Assembly (NCBI RefSeq): GCF_012271785.1
Contig: NZ_JAAWVT010000005.1
Coordinates: forward strand, 124,001-188,000
Origin: Paeniglutamicibacter terrestris
GTDB lineage: Bacteria; Actinomycetota; Actinomycetes; Actinomycetales; Micrococcaceae
Direction: 5' to 3'
Length of the DNA: 64,000 nt
Part shown: positions 9,635 to 19,932 of the stretch, piece after piece
How the letters are laid out: every line of letters starts with the position of its first letter
Position numbering within the stretch: position 1 is the first letter of the stretch
Program-made: the position numbers and the translations under genes
Notes under the pieces: generated by a model
Told to the model about the DNA's origin: nothing
What the model saw: the letters and a program-made list of their open reading frames with translations, nothing else
Databases searched by the model: none

Positions 9635-10396
9635 GTGGATTTACCGGGCTTCGTTTACCGTCTCTATGAGCGGCGGTTACGTGGCATGTTGAGCCCGGAA
9701 AAGCTACCTGCCCATATCGGGGTACTGGTGGATGGAAACCGTCGCTGGGCCAAGCTCTCTGGCCAGCCCACGGCACGTGGTCACCAGGCCGGTGCCGACA
9801 AGATTCTTGAGTTCCTGGGTTGGTGCCAAGAACTCGACATCGATGTGGTCACGCTCTACATGCTTTCCACGGACAACATGAACCGCTCCAGCCAGGAACT
9901 TGATGACCTGATGGGCATCATTGCCAACACCTTGGACCGGTTGGGCGAAACCAAAACTGTCCGCGTGAAACCCGTCGGCGCCCTGGAGCTGCTTCCCACC
10001 TACCTCGCAGACAAGCTGTGTGAACTCGAGGCCTCCACCGCCCATGTCAGGGGCATCCACGTCAACGTGGCTGTCGGCTACGGTGGACGACGCGAAATCG
10101 TTGATGCGGTCAAGGCCTTGCTGATTCAGGGCCACGCCAATGGTCTGAACGCCGCTCAAATTGCCGAGGATCTAGACCCGGAACTGCTTGCCACGCACCT
10201 CTACACCAAGGGGCAACCAGATCCGGACCTCGTGATCCGGACCTCGGGTGAGCAACGGCTCTCCGGCTTCCTGACCTGGCAGAGCGCCTATTCCGAGTTC
10301 TACTTCTGCGAGGCGCTGTGGCCGGATTTCCGGCGGGTGGATTTCCTGCGTGCGCTGCGTGACTTTGCCGATCGCAAGCGCCGCTTCGGCTCCTAA
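9635..10396 (+). CDS. uppS: isoprenyl transferase, cis-prenyl (Z-) diphosphate synthase
   Basis: Condenses isopentenyl diphosphate onto an allylic primer in cis to make the polyprenyl diphosphate used for cell-envelope lipid carriers. The catalytic-Asp motif VLVDGNRRW (near residue 29) and the C-terminal RTSGEQRLSGF...YSEFYF signature are intact. The start is GTG at 9635, preceded by CAGGAG at good spacing; the frame extends upstream to 9533 but without homology. At 253 residues it resembles the Rv1086 group (short-chain Z-farnesyl type) as much as UppS, and context (after mca, DUF255 and hemolysin III) favours Rv1086. Product chain length cannot be read from the sequence. Confidence 0.92.
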   Translation: MDLPGFVYRLYERRLRGMLSPEKLPAHIGVLVDGNRRWAKLSGQPTARGHQAGADKILEFLGWCQELDIDVVTLYMLSTDNMNRSSQELDDLMGIIANTLDRLGETKTVRVKPVGALELLPTYLADKLCELEASTAHVRGIHVNVAVGYGGRREIVDAVKALLIQGHANGLNAAQIAEDLDPELLATHLYTKGQPDPDLVIRTSGEQRLSGFLTWQSAYSEFYFCEALWPDFRRVDFLRALRDFADRKRRFGS

Positions 10397-10477
10397 AGCT
10401 GCGCCCTGGGCCGGGCGCAACATCCCCGAAACTCGGCAGGCGCCAATAATTTACCCTCTGTCCATCAGACATTTGCT

Positions 10478-10503
10478 CTCGGCTCATGACGTCCCGAGTT
10501 TTT
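10478..10503 (+). terminator. terminator between uppS-like gene and phoH
   Basis: A stem of CTCGG and CCGAG (5 bp) around a 11-base loop is followed by five T residues. The stem is short, so this is a modest intrinsic terminator 81 bases after the prenyl transferase stop. Confidence 0.5.
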
Positions 10504-10583
10504 CGGCGTAGCTTTGGGTCTAACGGGTGATGAAGCCGTCATTGCTCGCTGAACGGGGCAGCTCTCCCCGCGAGGAGTCACAC

Positions 10584-11951
10584 GTGGCAGTGAACCAGAA
10601 ACACGCATCATCTGCACCCACCGCGTCCCCCCAGACGCTCGGGCTCCCGGACGCGGAACAACCGCGCCGCACTTTTGTGCTTGATACCTCGGTACTGATC
10701 GCCGATCCCCACGCCATACTGCGTTTTGCCGAACATCACGTGGTGCTGCCGCTGACGGTCATCACCGAACTCGAGCACAAACGCAACGACCCGACCTTGG
10801 GATTCTTCGCTCGTGAGGCGCTGCGGACCCTAGACACCATGGGTAGCAAACAGGGTGGACTGGCCAAGGACATGGAGGTCGGCACGCAGGGAGGAACGCT
10901 TCGAATCGAGCTGAACCACATTGCCTCCGATGTGTTGCCGGTGGGGTTCCGCAACGCCGATAACGACACACGGATACTTGCGGTCGCAAAGTCCCTGCTG
11001 GATGAGGGCCTGGATGTCACCTTGGTCTCCAAGGACCTGCCGATGCGAATTAAGGCCTCGGCCATGGGACTGATTGCGGAGGAATACCGCAACGAGCTCA
11101 TTGCTTCCTCCGGATGGACCGGCGTGCACGAAATGGATGTGAGCGAGGAGGACATGTCCACGCTGTATGCCGACGCTTCCCTGGAACTGGCGGAGGTGGC
11201 GGATCAGCCGGTGAACACCGGATTGATCATGCACTCTCCGCGTGGGTCGGCACTGGGCAGGGTAGATCGCAATCACCTCGTGCACCTCGTGCGAGGGGAC
11301 CGCGAAGCCTTTGGTCTGCGCGGGCGTTCCGCGGAGCAGCGCTTGGCGCTAGACCTTCTGCTGGACAAGGAAGTCGGAATCGTTTCGCTCGGCGGTAGTG
11401 CCGGAACCGGTAAGTCCGCATTGGCGCTCTGTGCCGGCCTCGAGGCGGTACTGGAACGCCGCGAACACCGCAAGATCATGGTCTTCCGGCCGCTCTACGC
11501 CGTCGGCGGCCAGGAGCTTGGCTACCTGCCCGGTGGCGAGAGCGACAAGATGAACCCGTGGGCCCAGGCAGTTTTTGACACCCTCGGCTCGGTCGTCTCC
11601 AAGAACGCCATCGACGAGGTGCTCAGCCGAGGAATGCTTGAGGTCCTCCCGCTGACGCACATCCGTGGGCGTTCACTGCATGATGCGTTTGTGATTGTCG
11701 ATGAGGCCCAGTCGTTGGAACGCAATGTACTGCTCACGGTGCTCTCGCGCATTGGACAGAACTCCAAGGTGGTGTTGACCCACGACGTGGCCCAGCGCGA
11801 TAACCTGCGCGTGGGGCGGCACGACGGAGTGGCTGCGGTGGTCGAACAGCTCAAGGGGCACCACCTCTTCGGGCATGTCACGCTCACCCGCTCGGAACGC
11901 TCCGAGATCGCGGCCCTGGTCACCGAGTTGCTCGAGGACCGCATTCACTAG
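10584..11951 (+). CDS. phoH2: PhoH family protein with N-terminal PIN domain (PhoH2 type)
   Basis: Combines a PIN-type ribonuclease domain with a PhoH ATPase/helicase domain; PhoH2 proteins unwind and cleave RNA. The PIN domain (about residues 25-170) has the acidic residues of FVLDTSVL and VITELEHK. The PhoH domain (about 240-450) carries Walker A GSAGTGKS and Walker [12 protein letters not shown] at 10584 is preferred because GAGGAG lies 6 bases upstream; GTG/ATG codons at 10527/10530 extend the frame but lack a ribosome-binding site. No antitoxin-like small ORF overlaps its start, although some PhoH2 genes have one. The orthologue Rv1095 has the same neighbourhood. Confidence 0.93.
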   Translation: MAVNQKHASSAPTASPQTLGLPDAEQPRRTFVLDTSVLIADPHAILRFAEHHVVLPLTVITELEHKRNDPTLGFFAREALRTLDTMGSKQGGLAKDMEVGTQGGTLRIELNHIASDVLPVGFRNADNDTRILAVAKSLLDEGLDVTLVSKDLPMRIKASAMGLIAEEYRNELIASSGWTGVHEMDVSEEDMSTLYADASLELAEVADQPVNTGLIMHSPRGSALGRVDRNHLVHLVRGDREAFGLRGRSAEQRLALDLLLDKEVGIVSLGGSAGTGKSALALCAGLEAVLERREHRKIMVFRPLYAVGGQELGYLPGGESDKMNPWAQAVFDTLGSVVSKNAIDEVLSRGMLEVLPLTHIRGRSLHDAFVIVDEAQSLERNVLLTVLSRIGQNSKVVLTHDVAQRDNLRVGRHDGVAAVVEQLKGHHLFGHVTLTRSERSEIAALVTELLEDRIH

Positions 11952-11963
11952 GCAGCACCGTTG

Positions 11964-12000
11964 GGGGAGCTGGCCCGGACTTAGCCCGCGCTAGCTCCCC
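11964..12000. terminator. hairpin between convergent phoH and unknown gene
   Basis: GGGGAGCT (11964-11971) pairs with AGCTCCCC (11993-12000) around a 21-base loop. It lies 12 bases after the phoH stop and its right arm runs into the 3' end of the opposing gene. There is no T-run, so terminator function is only likely. Confidence 0.4.
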
Positions 12001-12850
12001 GGTGGCGGGCCGCTAGATGTGCTGCCGCCGAACTCGCCAGCGGCGGGATCGGCCACAGCGGTGCCAACCGCATATCACTCAAGGACGCCTCTTCCTGGGT
12101 GAAGAGGCCATCAATCATGTATTGATCCACGGCGGTGATGGAGACCCGATGTTCGATGCCGTTGCCTTCGGCGTCCAGCACCTGACGCACCACGCAGATG
12201 CCCGTGGCTAGATCCAGCCGGATCCGGGTCATGCCCATGCCCAGCAAGGGGGCATCGCTGATCACCGGGACGTAGGAATGACCGCGCGATACCTCGGCCT
12301 CAAGGCAGGGGCGCCCCGATTCGTCGGTGAGCTCACACACGCTGTGGATCATCGTGGGGTGCGGGAACGGCAGATCGGCCGGCCCCGGAACAAAGCCGGC
12401 GAGCTCCACCGGATCCAAGAAGGCACTCCACAGTCCCACGGGCATCAACTCGTTGCGGTACGCGGCCTCGGGACGCCTGGCGACCAGTCCATCGTCCCCA
12501 TAAACGGGGGCAAGCAGCTGTGGGGGCAAAAGCCAACTCTTGCGGGTGGCCGCCACGAAGCTGGCGTCCTTGGAATCGTTGATGTGTTCGGTGCGAAAGA
12601 GCACCGCGCCCCGTTCGTCCTCGACCCGGATGGCGTCCGGACGGCGTATCAGTACGGTGAGCCGCGTGGGTGAATCTGCCGCGTCAAAGGCCAGCGCCTG
12701 ATTTTCCGTATCGGTGGCACTGACATCGAGCTGCACCGAGTCCCATAACCACGGCGAGGATCTGGCCAACCGACGGAATTTCCCCATCAATTCCTTGCTG
12801 GGGGCGTGCTCCGAGTGCGGAAATACTAGCTCGCCATCATGCTGAGTCAT
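11981..12850 (-). CDS. conserved protein of unknown function
   Basis: A 289-residue cytosolic protein without a signal peptide or membrane segment; I do not recognise the family. The frame extends far upstream (to 13318) opposite the prepilin peptidase gene, but that part has no plausible protein character. The ATG at 12850 gives a natural start (MTQHDGELVF). The middle is a mixed alpha/beta region with a Pro-rich stretch (FVPGPADLPFPHPTMIHS) and a C-terminal beta-rich part (GMGMTRIRLDLATGICVVRQVL, then HRVSITAVDQYMIDGLF). It is convergent with phoH and overlaps nothing after start correction. Function unknown. Confidence 0.7.
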   Translation of the reverse strand: MTQHDGELVFPHSEHAPSKELMGKFRRLARSSPWLWDSVQLDVSATDTENQALAFDAADSPTRLTVLIRRPDAIRVEDERGAVLFRTEHINDSKDASFVAATRKSWLLPPQLLAPVYGDDGLVARRPEAAYRNELMPVGLWSAFLDPVELAGFVPGPADLPFPHPTMIHSVCELTDESGRPCLEAEVSRGHSYVPVISDAPLLGMGMTRIRLDLATGICVVRQVLDAEGNGIEHRVSITAVDQYMIDGLFTQEEASLSDMRLAPLWPIPPLASSAAAHLAARHRGASAG

Positions 12851-12949
12851 GACTTCAGTGTAACCACGGGCCCTGGGGAATGCTCCAGAGCGGGGGACAA
12901 GATCAATCGGTGCTGGCAGTGTGGCCGGGCAACACGTAGGGTGTGCCCC

Positions 12950-13468
12950 ATGCCGCAACAAATCCTCCAGTGGTTTGCCGCCTCCACGCCCGGAGCCAGT
13001 GTCGCAGCTCTCTTGGCCGCCCTGGCACTGGTGTTGTATCTGATCAACGCCGTGCGCCTGAGCATCATCGATTTTAGGTCGCATCTTTTGCCCAACCGAA
13101 TCCTGGGCCCGTGGTTTGTTGCGGCGCTGGTGCTCTTGGGCACCGCAGCCCTTTTCGCGGCGGAACCAGCGATCATTGTACGGATGCTGCTCGGTGCCGG
13201 GATCCTCTTTGCCACGTATCTGCTCCTGCACCTGATCGTCCCGGCCGGCATGGGGCTGGGCGACGTGAAGCTCGCGGCGGTATTGGGTCTGTACCTGGGG
13301 TTTCTGTCCTTGACCCATTTGTTCTGGGGGACAGCGTTGGCCTTTATGCTGGGGGCCTTGTGGTCGTTAGCGCTGCTGTTCGTTCGCCGAGTCACGCTTC
13401 GCTCAACCGTTGCCTTTGGCCCCTTCATGCTGGTCGGTGGCGCTGTGGCGCTCGCCGTGGCCGGTTAG
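12950..13468 (+). CDS. A24 family prepilin peptidase (membrane aspartyl protease, short form)
   Basis: A polytopic membrane aspartyl protease that cleaves leader peptides of type IV prepilin-like or Tad/Flp pilins and prepilin-like secretion proteins. Both catalytic aspartates are visible: LSIIDFRSHLLPNR (first Asp, near residue 45) and GMGLGDVKLAA (the GxGD motif, near residue 105). At 172 residues it lacks the N-terminal methylase domain of full PilD, as usual in actinobacteria. ATG at 12950 is preferred over an upstream ATG at 12839 that lies over the divergent gene. No pilin genes are in the window, so the substrates are elsewhere. Confidence 0.88.
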   Translation: MPQQILQWFAASTPGASVAALLAALALVLYLINAVRLSIIDFRSHLLPNRILGPWFVAALVLLGTAALFAAEPAIIVRMLLGAGILFATYLLLHLIVPAGMGLGDVKLAAVLGLYLGFLSLTHLFWGTALAFMLGALWSLALLFVRRVTLRSTVAFGPFMLVGGAVALAVAG

Positions 13469-13497
13469 CCTAGAGGGAAAAGGAGTTCACCAACACC

Positions 13498-13989
13498 ATG
13501 CCAACCCCCGACTTCATTATTAACATGCGCAAGAAGATTGGCCACGATGCTCTGTGGCTACCAGGGGTGAAGGTGGTGCTCATCCACGAGAACGAGGTGC
13601 TGCTGGTACGTCGGGCCGACAACGGGCGCTGGACCCTACCGGCAGGAATCCTGGAACCCGGCGAGGAACCTGCCATCGCCGCGGTGCGTGAAGTCTTTGA
13701 GGAGACGGCGGTGAATTGTGCCATCACCGCGCTGGTGGGGGTGGCCACCACCGATGAGGCCATCTATCCGAATGGGGATAGGGCTCAGTATCTGGACATC
13801 ATTCTTGCCGCACGCTATCTGGGAGGGGAGGCGCTGGTGAACGACGATGAGAACCTTGAGGTTGGATGGTTTGATCTTTCGGTGCTGCCCGCACTGCCGC
13901 CCAAACATCAACGGGCGATCAACTGGGCCGTGGAACCGCGCGCCGGTGGCCATTTCATCACCGCAGAAACCCTGGGCACCAACCTCTAA
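13498..13989 (+). CDS. NUDIX hydrolase
   Basis: A small pyrophosphohydrolase of the NUDIX fold acting on nucleoside diphosphates linked to another moiety; the exact substrate cannot be read from sequence. The Nudix box is complete: GILEPGEEPAIAAVREVFEE followed by TAV, with the catalytic REVFEE core. Length (163 aa) is typical for ADP-ribose or (d)NTP-type family members. ATG at 13498, with AAAAGGAG about 12 bases upstream. It lies 29 bases after the prepilin peptidase gene on the same strand and ends just before a strong bidirectional terminator. Confidence 0.9.
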   Translation: MPTPDFIINMRKKIGHDALWLPGVKVVLIHENEVLLVRRADNGRWTLPAGILEPGEEPAIAAVREVFEETAVNCAITALVGVATTDEAIYPNGDRAQYLDIILAARYLGGEALVNDDENLEVGWFDLSVLPALPPKHQRAINWAVEPRAGGHFITAETLGTNL

Positions 13990-14042
13990 ACCTTGGCAAG
14001 CGGTGTTGGCTCAGAGAAACACCGGTGCCGCCCCGAGACACC

Positions 14043-14105
14043 AATGCCCCGCCGTTCCATCCGTCCTTCCCCCAAGGGTAAGGATGGATGGAACGGCGGG
14101 GCATT
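14043..14105. terminator. bidirectional terminator, 20-bp perfect stem
   Basis: Positions 14043-14062 (starting AATGCCCCGCC) are perfectly complementary to 14086-14105, with an inner partly paired region (TCCTT/AAGGA). It lies between the convergent NUDIX and MFS genes and should stop both. Confidence 0.85.
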
Positions 14106-14127
14106 GACGGGGACGCCTTATTAGAGG

Positions 14128-15879
<1,752 letters not shown>

Positions 15880-16557
15880 TTAGCGCGCCGGGGGTGGGTT
15901 GGCTCGAGGTAGATCGGAGCCAAGAAGTTCCAGGCTCTGGTGCATGATGGACATGAATTCATCGGCGAGCGATGGCCCCTCGGGAACGGCGAGGTAACGA
16001 TCGATGGCCCGGTGGACAGCAAATTGGAGGCTGTGCACCAGCATCGCAATGCCATCGTGATCCGGTGCCACCCCCTCGCGCTTGGCCACCAGAGCGATGA
16101 ACTCGGCCTGACGTCCGGGGCCGACCTGCATCATTTTCGCCAGCAGTTCCGGTTCGCGGTGCATGGCGTCGAAGAATCCGTGCATGCTGTGAATCTCGGA
16201 CTCCTCGCGCCGCAATTGCTCAAGGACCAGGTCCATGAGGTCGGCTAGCAGCGTGGGGGAGATCCCCACGGTTCCGGCGGGGCGAGCAGCAATAAAGCGT
16301 GCCAGCGCCTCGGCGGGCAGTCCATCATCCTGGTGTCCGAAGACGGCATCAAGCTTGGTGGCGAAGTAGTTGAAAAAGGTGCGGCGAGAGATCCCGACAC
16401 GAGCGCAGAGCTCCTCGACGGTAAACCCGGCAAAGCCGTTTTCGACGGTGAGCGTCCGGGCGTTGCGCGTGATCGACAGCCGGGTTTTTTGCATCCGGGC
16501 GCTGAGCGTTGGTGGCGTGGCCGAGCCTACCGAAACCTCTGTTGCACTATTATTCAC
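15880..16557 (-). CDS. TetR/AcrR family transcriptional regulator
   Basis: Likely the repressor of itself and the downstream MFS pump. The N-terminal HTH is clear (TVEELCARVGISRRTFFNYF), followed by a long helical ligand-binding region with a conserved-looking core (MHREPELLAKMMQVG). The start is uncertain: GTG at 16557 gives 225 residues and lies inside one of the two operator-like repeats; ATG at 16494 gives 204 residues. Neither has a good ribosome-binding site. The frame is open even further upstream, to 16614, but that part overlaps both operators. The ligand is unknown. Confidence 0.9.
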   Translation of the reverse strand: MNNSATEVSVGSATPPTLSARMQKTRLSITRNARTLTVENGFAGFTVEELCARVGISRRTFFNYFATKLDAVFGHQDDGLPAEALARFIAARPAGTVGISPTLLADLMDLVLEQLRREESEIHSMHGFFDAMHREPELLAKMMQVGPGRQAEFIALVAKREGVAPDHDGIAMLVHSLQFAVHRAIDRYLAVPEGPSLADEFMSIMHQSLELLGSDLPRANPPPAR

Positions 16558-16566
16558 AAAGTGCAG
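16542..16566. promoter_or_regulatory. candidate TetR operator 1 (TTGCACT-N11-AGTGCAG)
   Basis: The inverted repeat TTGCACT/AGTGCAG (arms 16542-16548 and 16560-16566) is separated by 11 bases. It is one of two copies whose centres are 27 bases apart. The repeats cover the probable promoter and GTG start of the tetR gene, as expected for an autoregulated repressor operon. Confidence 0.75.
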
Positions 16567-16568
16567 TT

Positions 16569-16593
16569 TTGCACTATTTGAACATAAGTGCAA
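16569..16593. promoter_or_regulatory. candidate TetR operator 2 (TTGCACT-N11-AGTGCAA)
   Basis: A perfect inverted repeat: TTGCACT (16569-16575), 11 bases, AGTGCAA (16587-16593). It contains TATGTT (minus strand, 16586-16581), which could be a -10 element for tetR. The spacer length of 11 is the same as in copy 1. Confidence 0.8.
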
Positions 16594-16750
16594 GTTTTGT
16601 AAGCTGGCACACAATAGGGCGGCGGGGCACGTTTTCCGAGCCCGGACCTCACCAAAAAACGAGAATCGCGGCTAAACGCGGGCAAGTCGATCGGTTCATG
16701 GCTGAGGGGCGGAGCTTCGGAGTTGCCGGTTGGTAGAACGTATCCACATA

Positions 16751-16787
16751 CAGCGGGCCACCGAGCGAAAAACTCGGTGGCCCGCTG
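16751..16787 (-). terminator. fumC terminator, 15-bp perfect stem
   Basis: CAGCGGGCCACCGAG (16751-16765) is perfectly complementary to CTCGGTGGCCCGCTG (16773-16787) around a CGAAAAA loop. It lies 47 bases downstream of fumC on the minus strand. There is no long T-run, so it may rely on stem strength. Confidence 0.7.
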
Positions 16788-16833
16788 TTGGTGATCCCGC
16801 GTCGGCGATCTGGGGAGATACGTGCCTGGTGGG

Positions 16834-18246
16834 CTAGTGCTTCCCGGTCATGGTGGTGACATCGAGCAGCGCATCTAGCTGTTCCTCGCTCACCTCGCCG
16901 CGCTCCACAAAGCCCAACGCCACGGTGGCCTCACGTACCGTCAGGGAATCGGCCACCGCCTTCTTCGCGATCTTCGCGGCACTCTCGTAGCCGATGAGCT
17001 TGTTCAGCGGGGTGACGATGGAGGGGGAGGCCTCGGCGAGGAAGCGGGCACGTTCCACGTTCGCGGTGATCCCGTCAACCATCTTCTCCGCCATGACCCG
17101 CGTGGTATTACCCAGCAGACGAATGGACTCGAGCAAGTTTGCGGCCATCACCGGGATGCCCACATTCAGCTCGAACGCCCCGTTGGTGCCCGACCAAGCG
17201 ATGACGGTGTCGTTGCCGATCACCTGGGCAGCGACCATGATCGCCGCCTCGGAGATCACCGGGTTAACCTTGCCGGGCATGATCGAGGATCCGGGCTGCA
17301 AGTCCGGGATCGAAATCTCGCCCAGTCCGGTGTTCGGCCCGGAACCCATCCAACGCAAATCGTTGTTGATCTTCATCAATGAGATGGCAATGTTGCGCAG
17401 CTGGGCCGACGCCTCGATCAATCCATCCCTATTGGCCTGTGCCTCAAAGTGGTTGCGGGCCTCGGTCAATGGGAGCCCGGTGTCGATCGCAAGCAATTCG
17501 ATAACGCGCTGCGGGAACCCCTCGGGGGTGTTGATGCCGGTGCCAACGGCCGTGCCACCCAGTGGGACCTCGGCCACCCGCGGCAGCGAAGCGAGAATGC
17601 GTTCCACGCCGTAACGCATCTGCGCGGCGTAACCACCAAATTCCTGGCCCAGAGTCACCGGGGTGGCATCCATCAGGTGGGTGCGCCCGGACTTCACCAC
17701 ATCCTTGAACTCCACCGACTTGGCCTCCAGCGAGGCGGCCAGCACGTCGAGTCCCGGGATGAGGTCCTGCAGTAGCCCCGCTGTCGCGGCGACGTGTACG
17801 GAAGTGGGGAACACATCGTTGGAGGACTGGGAAGCGTTAACGTGATCGTTCGGGTGCACCACGGTCTCGGAGCCCGAAGCAGCCAGAGCGCGGGTCGCCA
17901 ACTCGGCCAGCACCTCATTCATGTTCATGTTGCTCGAGGTGCCCGAGCCGGTCTGGAACACATCAATGGGGAAATGCTCGTCGTATTTATTGGCGGCGAC
18001 CTCATCGGCCGCCGCCACAATGGCACCGGAACGCTCGGCATCAAGCACACCAAGTTCCAAGTTGGCGGCCGCTGCCGCCTTCTTCACCTGGGCGAGCGCC
18101 CTGATATGCGCCGGCTCCAAACGCTTTCCGGAAATCGGGAAGTTCTCAACGGCGCGCTGGGTCTGTGCGCGGTACAGGGCGGCGGCCGGAACGCGAACCT
18201 CGCCCATAGTGTCGTGTTCAATGCGGAATTCTACGGAAGTGTCCAT
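16834..18246 (-). CDS. fumC: class II fumarate hydratase
   Basis: Interconverts fumarate and malate in the TCA cycle; the class II enzyme is iron-free, homotetrameric and cytosolic. The superfamily signature [12 protein letters not shown] is intact, with catalytic-loop residues, and [15 protein letters not shown] is the substrate-binding motif. Length (470 aa from ATG at 18246) is typical. An upstream in-frame ATG at 18267 adds seven residues without homology. fumC, carbonic anhydrase, DUF4245 and glpX form the same neighbourhood as Rv1098c-Rv1100. Confidence 0.96.
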   Translation of the reverse strand: MDTSVEFRIEHDTMGEVRVPAAALYRAQTQRAVENFPISGKRLEPAHIRALAQVKKAAAAANLELGVLDAERSGAIVAAADEVAANKYDEHFPIDVFQTGSGTSSNMNMNEVLAELATRALAASGSETVVHPNDHVNASQSSNDVFPTSVHVAATAGLLQDLIPGLDVLAASLEAKSVEFKDVVKSGRTHLMDATPVTLGQEFGGYAAQMRYGVERILASLPRVAEVPLGGTAVGTGINTPEGFPQRVIELLAIDTGLPLTEARNHFEAQANRDGLIEASAQLRNIAISLMKINNDLRWMGSGPNTGLGEISIPDLQPGSSIMPGKVNPVISEAAIMVAAQVIGNDTVIAWSGTNGAFELNVGIPVMAANLLESIRLLGNTTRVMAEKMVDGITANVERARFLAEASPSIVTPLNKLIGYESAAKIAKKAVADSLTVREATVALGFVERGEVSEEQLDALLDVTTMTGKH

Positions 18247-18350
18247 GCCAGACACGCTACGCCGCATCTACCTACTTCGGCAGTGGCCCGGCGCACAGTT
18301 CGGCCCAATGGCGAACACGGGAATAATGTGGCGCCGACCGGCACACGTTT

Positions 18351-18986
18351 TTAGAGCGCTCCGAAGCCGGAGACCATTTCCGCTTTGCCCTCGGCCAACC
18401 GGTAGGTCACCCCGATGACGGCGGTGCGTCCCTCCTCCACGGCGGTGGAAATGAGGCGTGACTGCTCGACCAAGCGGTGGGTTGTCTGCTGGACGTGCTC
18501 GACGACCGTGGTGTTCACGTCCTGAATACCATTGCGGCGGGCGGTGATCACCGAGGGGGTGATGTGTTCAACGAGGTCGCGGATGAAGCCCGGGGGCATA
18601 ATTCCGCTTTCCACCGAATCGATGGTGGCGGTGACCGCGCCGCAGGAGTCGTGTCCCAGGACCACGATCAGTGGCACGTGCAGCATGGCCACGGAGTACT
18701 CCAGGGAGCCAAGTGCGGCGGAGTCTATGACGTGTCCGGCGGTACGCACCACGAAGGCGTCACCCAGTCCGAGATCGAAGATGATCTCAGCGGCCAGTCG
18801 CGAATCCGAGCAGCCGAAGATCACGGCAAAGGGGTGCTGCTTATCCACGAGGAATTGACGTCGCAACGCGTCCTGGTTGGGGTGATCGGAGCTGCCCTCA
18901 ACAAAACGGGAGTTGCCATCACGTAATTTCCGCCAAGCCTGAGCGGGAGTCAAATTCGGTTGTTCTTGCACGGTGGCTTCAGTCAT
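18351..18986 (-). CDS. beta-class carbonic anhydrase
   Basis: A zinc enzyme interconverting CO2 and bicarbonate. Zinc ligands are visible: Cys in FGCSDSRLAAE (near residue 57), His and Cys in LGHDSCGAV (near 112-115), with the Asp-Arg dyad in SDSR. The ATG at 18986 is preceded by TATGCT and six A residues, i.e. a -10 element immediately upstream, so the mRNA is probably leaderless; the longer open frame up to 19103 is therefore not used. Length (211 aa) fits a beta-CA. It is separate from the flanking fumC and DUF4245 genes, all on the minus strand. Confidence 0.94.
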   Translation of the reverse strand: MTEATVQEQPNLTPAQAWRKLRDGNSRFVEGSSDHPNQDALRRQFLVDKQHPFAVIFGCSDSRLAAEIIFDLGLGDAFVVRTAGHVIDSAALGSLEYSVAMLHVPLIVVLGHDSCGAVTATIDSVESGIMPPGFIRDLVEHITPSVITARRNGIQDVNTTVVEHVQQTTHRLVEQSRLISTAVEEGRTAVIGVTYRLAEGKAEMVSGFGAL

Positions 18987-18998
18987 TTTTTTAGCATA
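18987..18998 (-). promoter_or_regulatory. leaderless -10 element of carbonic anhydrase
   Basis: On the minus strand TATGCT is followed by six A residues and directly by the ATG, the usual arrangement of leaderless actinobacterial genes. Confidence 0.6.
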
Positions 18999-19128
18999 GA
19001 CGCAGCCAGTGGTCCGGAGCCGCAAATCGTCGTTTTCATGAAGTAATGTGCACGGCGAATTGTGGGGCGCGCCCAAAACACAAGAATGTGGGTAAGATCT
19101 CACTTCTGCCCGGTTACCGGGTCAGGTA

Positions 19129-19788
19129 CTACTTTTTGGGGATCTCCTGCTGGGCCATGCGGGCGATCGAATCAAGGGTTTCCAGGCCGCTGTCGCTGCT
19201 GAAAACCAAGGTCGAATCCCCGATGGTGGAGATTAACACCTGGGACTTGTCCTTGGTGCGAAGTTCCCAGTCGGTGCCATCCACGGTGTGGGTGCCTGCC
19301 GGAACGGCGTTTTCGGTGACGGTGGCCAGCCACGACGGGTTGGAATCGGCGGTCTGGCGAACCCAAACGAACTTCTCGTCCGATGTCACAACCCCGAACT
19401 CCCAGTACTTGATGCCATCAACGTTTCCGGAAACCCAGCGGGCGAAGTTGACGTAGTCATCCGCCGGCAAGTTTGGAGCCCACGGGACGAAGTTGGCATC
19501 CGCGGCCGCTTGCGAGGCGACATCCGCAACGTTAACGGGGTCCCTGAAGGTCTCAGCCTTGTTGGCGGGGTTGATCAGGATGACCGGGATGACCACGGCA
19601 ACGGTGAGCAGCACAGAAATGATCATGCCCTTCAGCGTCTGGTTGGCTCGCTTGGACTGCGCAGGGGTTAGTACCGGCTTGAAGTTCTGCTCCGCTTCCA
19701 CGGATGGCTGAGCATCTGCGGGCGCGGAGGATGAAGCGGGCACGGCGGGTCCTTCGGGGTGTTCACTCACCCTTCCATTCTCGCGCAT
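19129..19788 (-). CDS. DUF4245 domain-containing membrane protein
   Basis: A single-pass membrane protein of unknown function: cytosolic N-terminus rich in Pro, Ser and Ala (about 55 residues), one helix (MIISVLLTVAVVIPVILI), then an extracytoplasmic domain of about 140 residues with the family's central WAPNLPADDYVNFARWVSG region. Starts are ambiguous: ATG at 19788 or GTG at 19770, the latter with GGAAGG too close upstream. The frame is open to 19839. Neighbours (glpX on one side, fumC beyond carbonic anhydrase) match the Rv1100 family. Confidence 0.82.
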   Translation of the reverse strand: MRENGRVSEHPEGPAVPASSSAPADAQPSVEAEQNFKPVLTPAQSKRANQTLKGMIISVLLTVAVVIPVILINPANKAETFRDPVNVADVASQAAADANFVPWAPNLPADDYVNFARWVSGNVDGIKYWEFGVVTSDEKFVWVRQTADSNPSWLATVTENAVPAGTHTVDGTDWELRTKDKSQVLISTIGDSTLVFSSDSGLETLDSIARMAQQEIPKK

Positions 19789-19859
19789 TGCCCGCGCAGA
19801 ATCTAAACGGGCACTACACCCGGGCCTCACGTCATACAAGCCGGTGCCGAAAGGAGGTC

Positions 19860-19881
19860 ATCGACCGGTCGATAGTATGAT
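19860..19881 (+). promoter_or_regulatory. glpX promoter with 14-bp palindromic operator
   Basis: ATCGACCGGTCGAT (19860-19873) is a perfect palindrome that ends at the -10-like TATGAT (19876-19881). It therefore covers the -35/-10 spacer of the glpX promoter, a classical repressor position. It also lies between the divergent DUF4245 and glpX genes. Confidence 0.55.
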
Positions 19882-19932
19882 GGAAGGCGTTGGCCCCCGG
19901 CAAACGAACAGATCTCAAAGACGAGGAAGACC

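Noticed and set aside
10584-11951. Toxin-antitoxin reading of the PIN-PhoH gene
   Set aside because: No small antitoxin-like ORF overlaps or directly precedes it with a ribosome-binding site; the neighbourhood is housekeeping.
12850-13318. N-terminal extension of the unknown gene opposite the prepilin peptidase
   Set aside because: Gln/Arg/His-rich with no protein character, and it would overlap the divergent peptidase gene; the ATG at 12850 is a better start.
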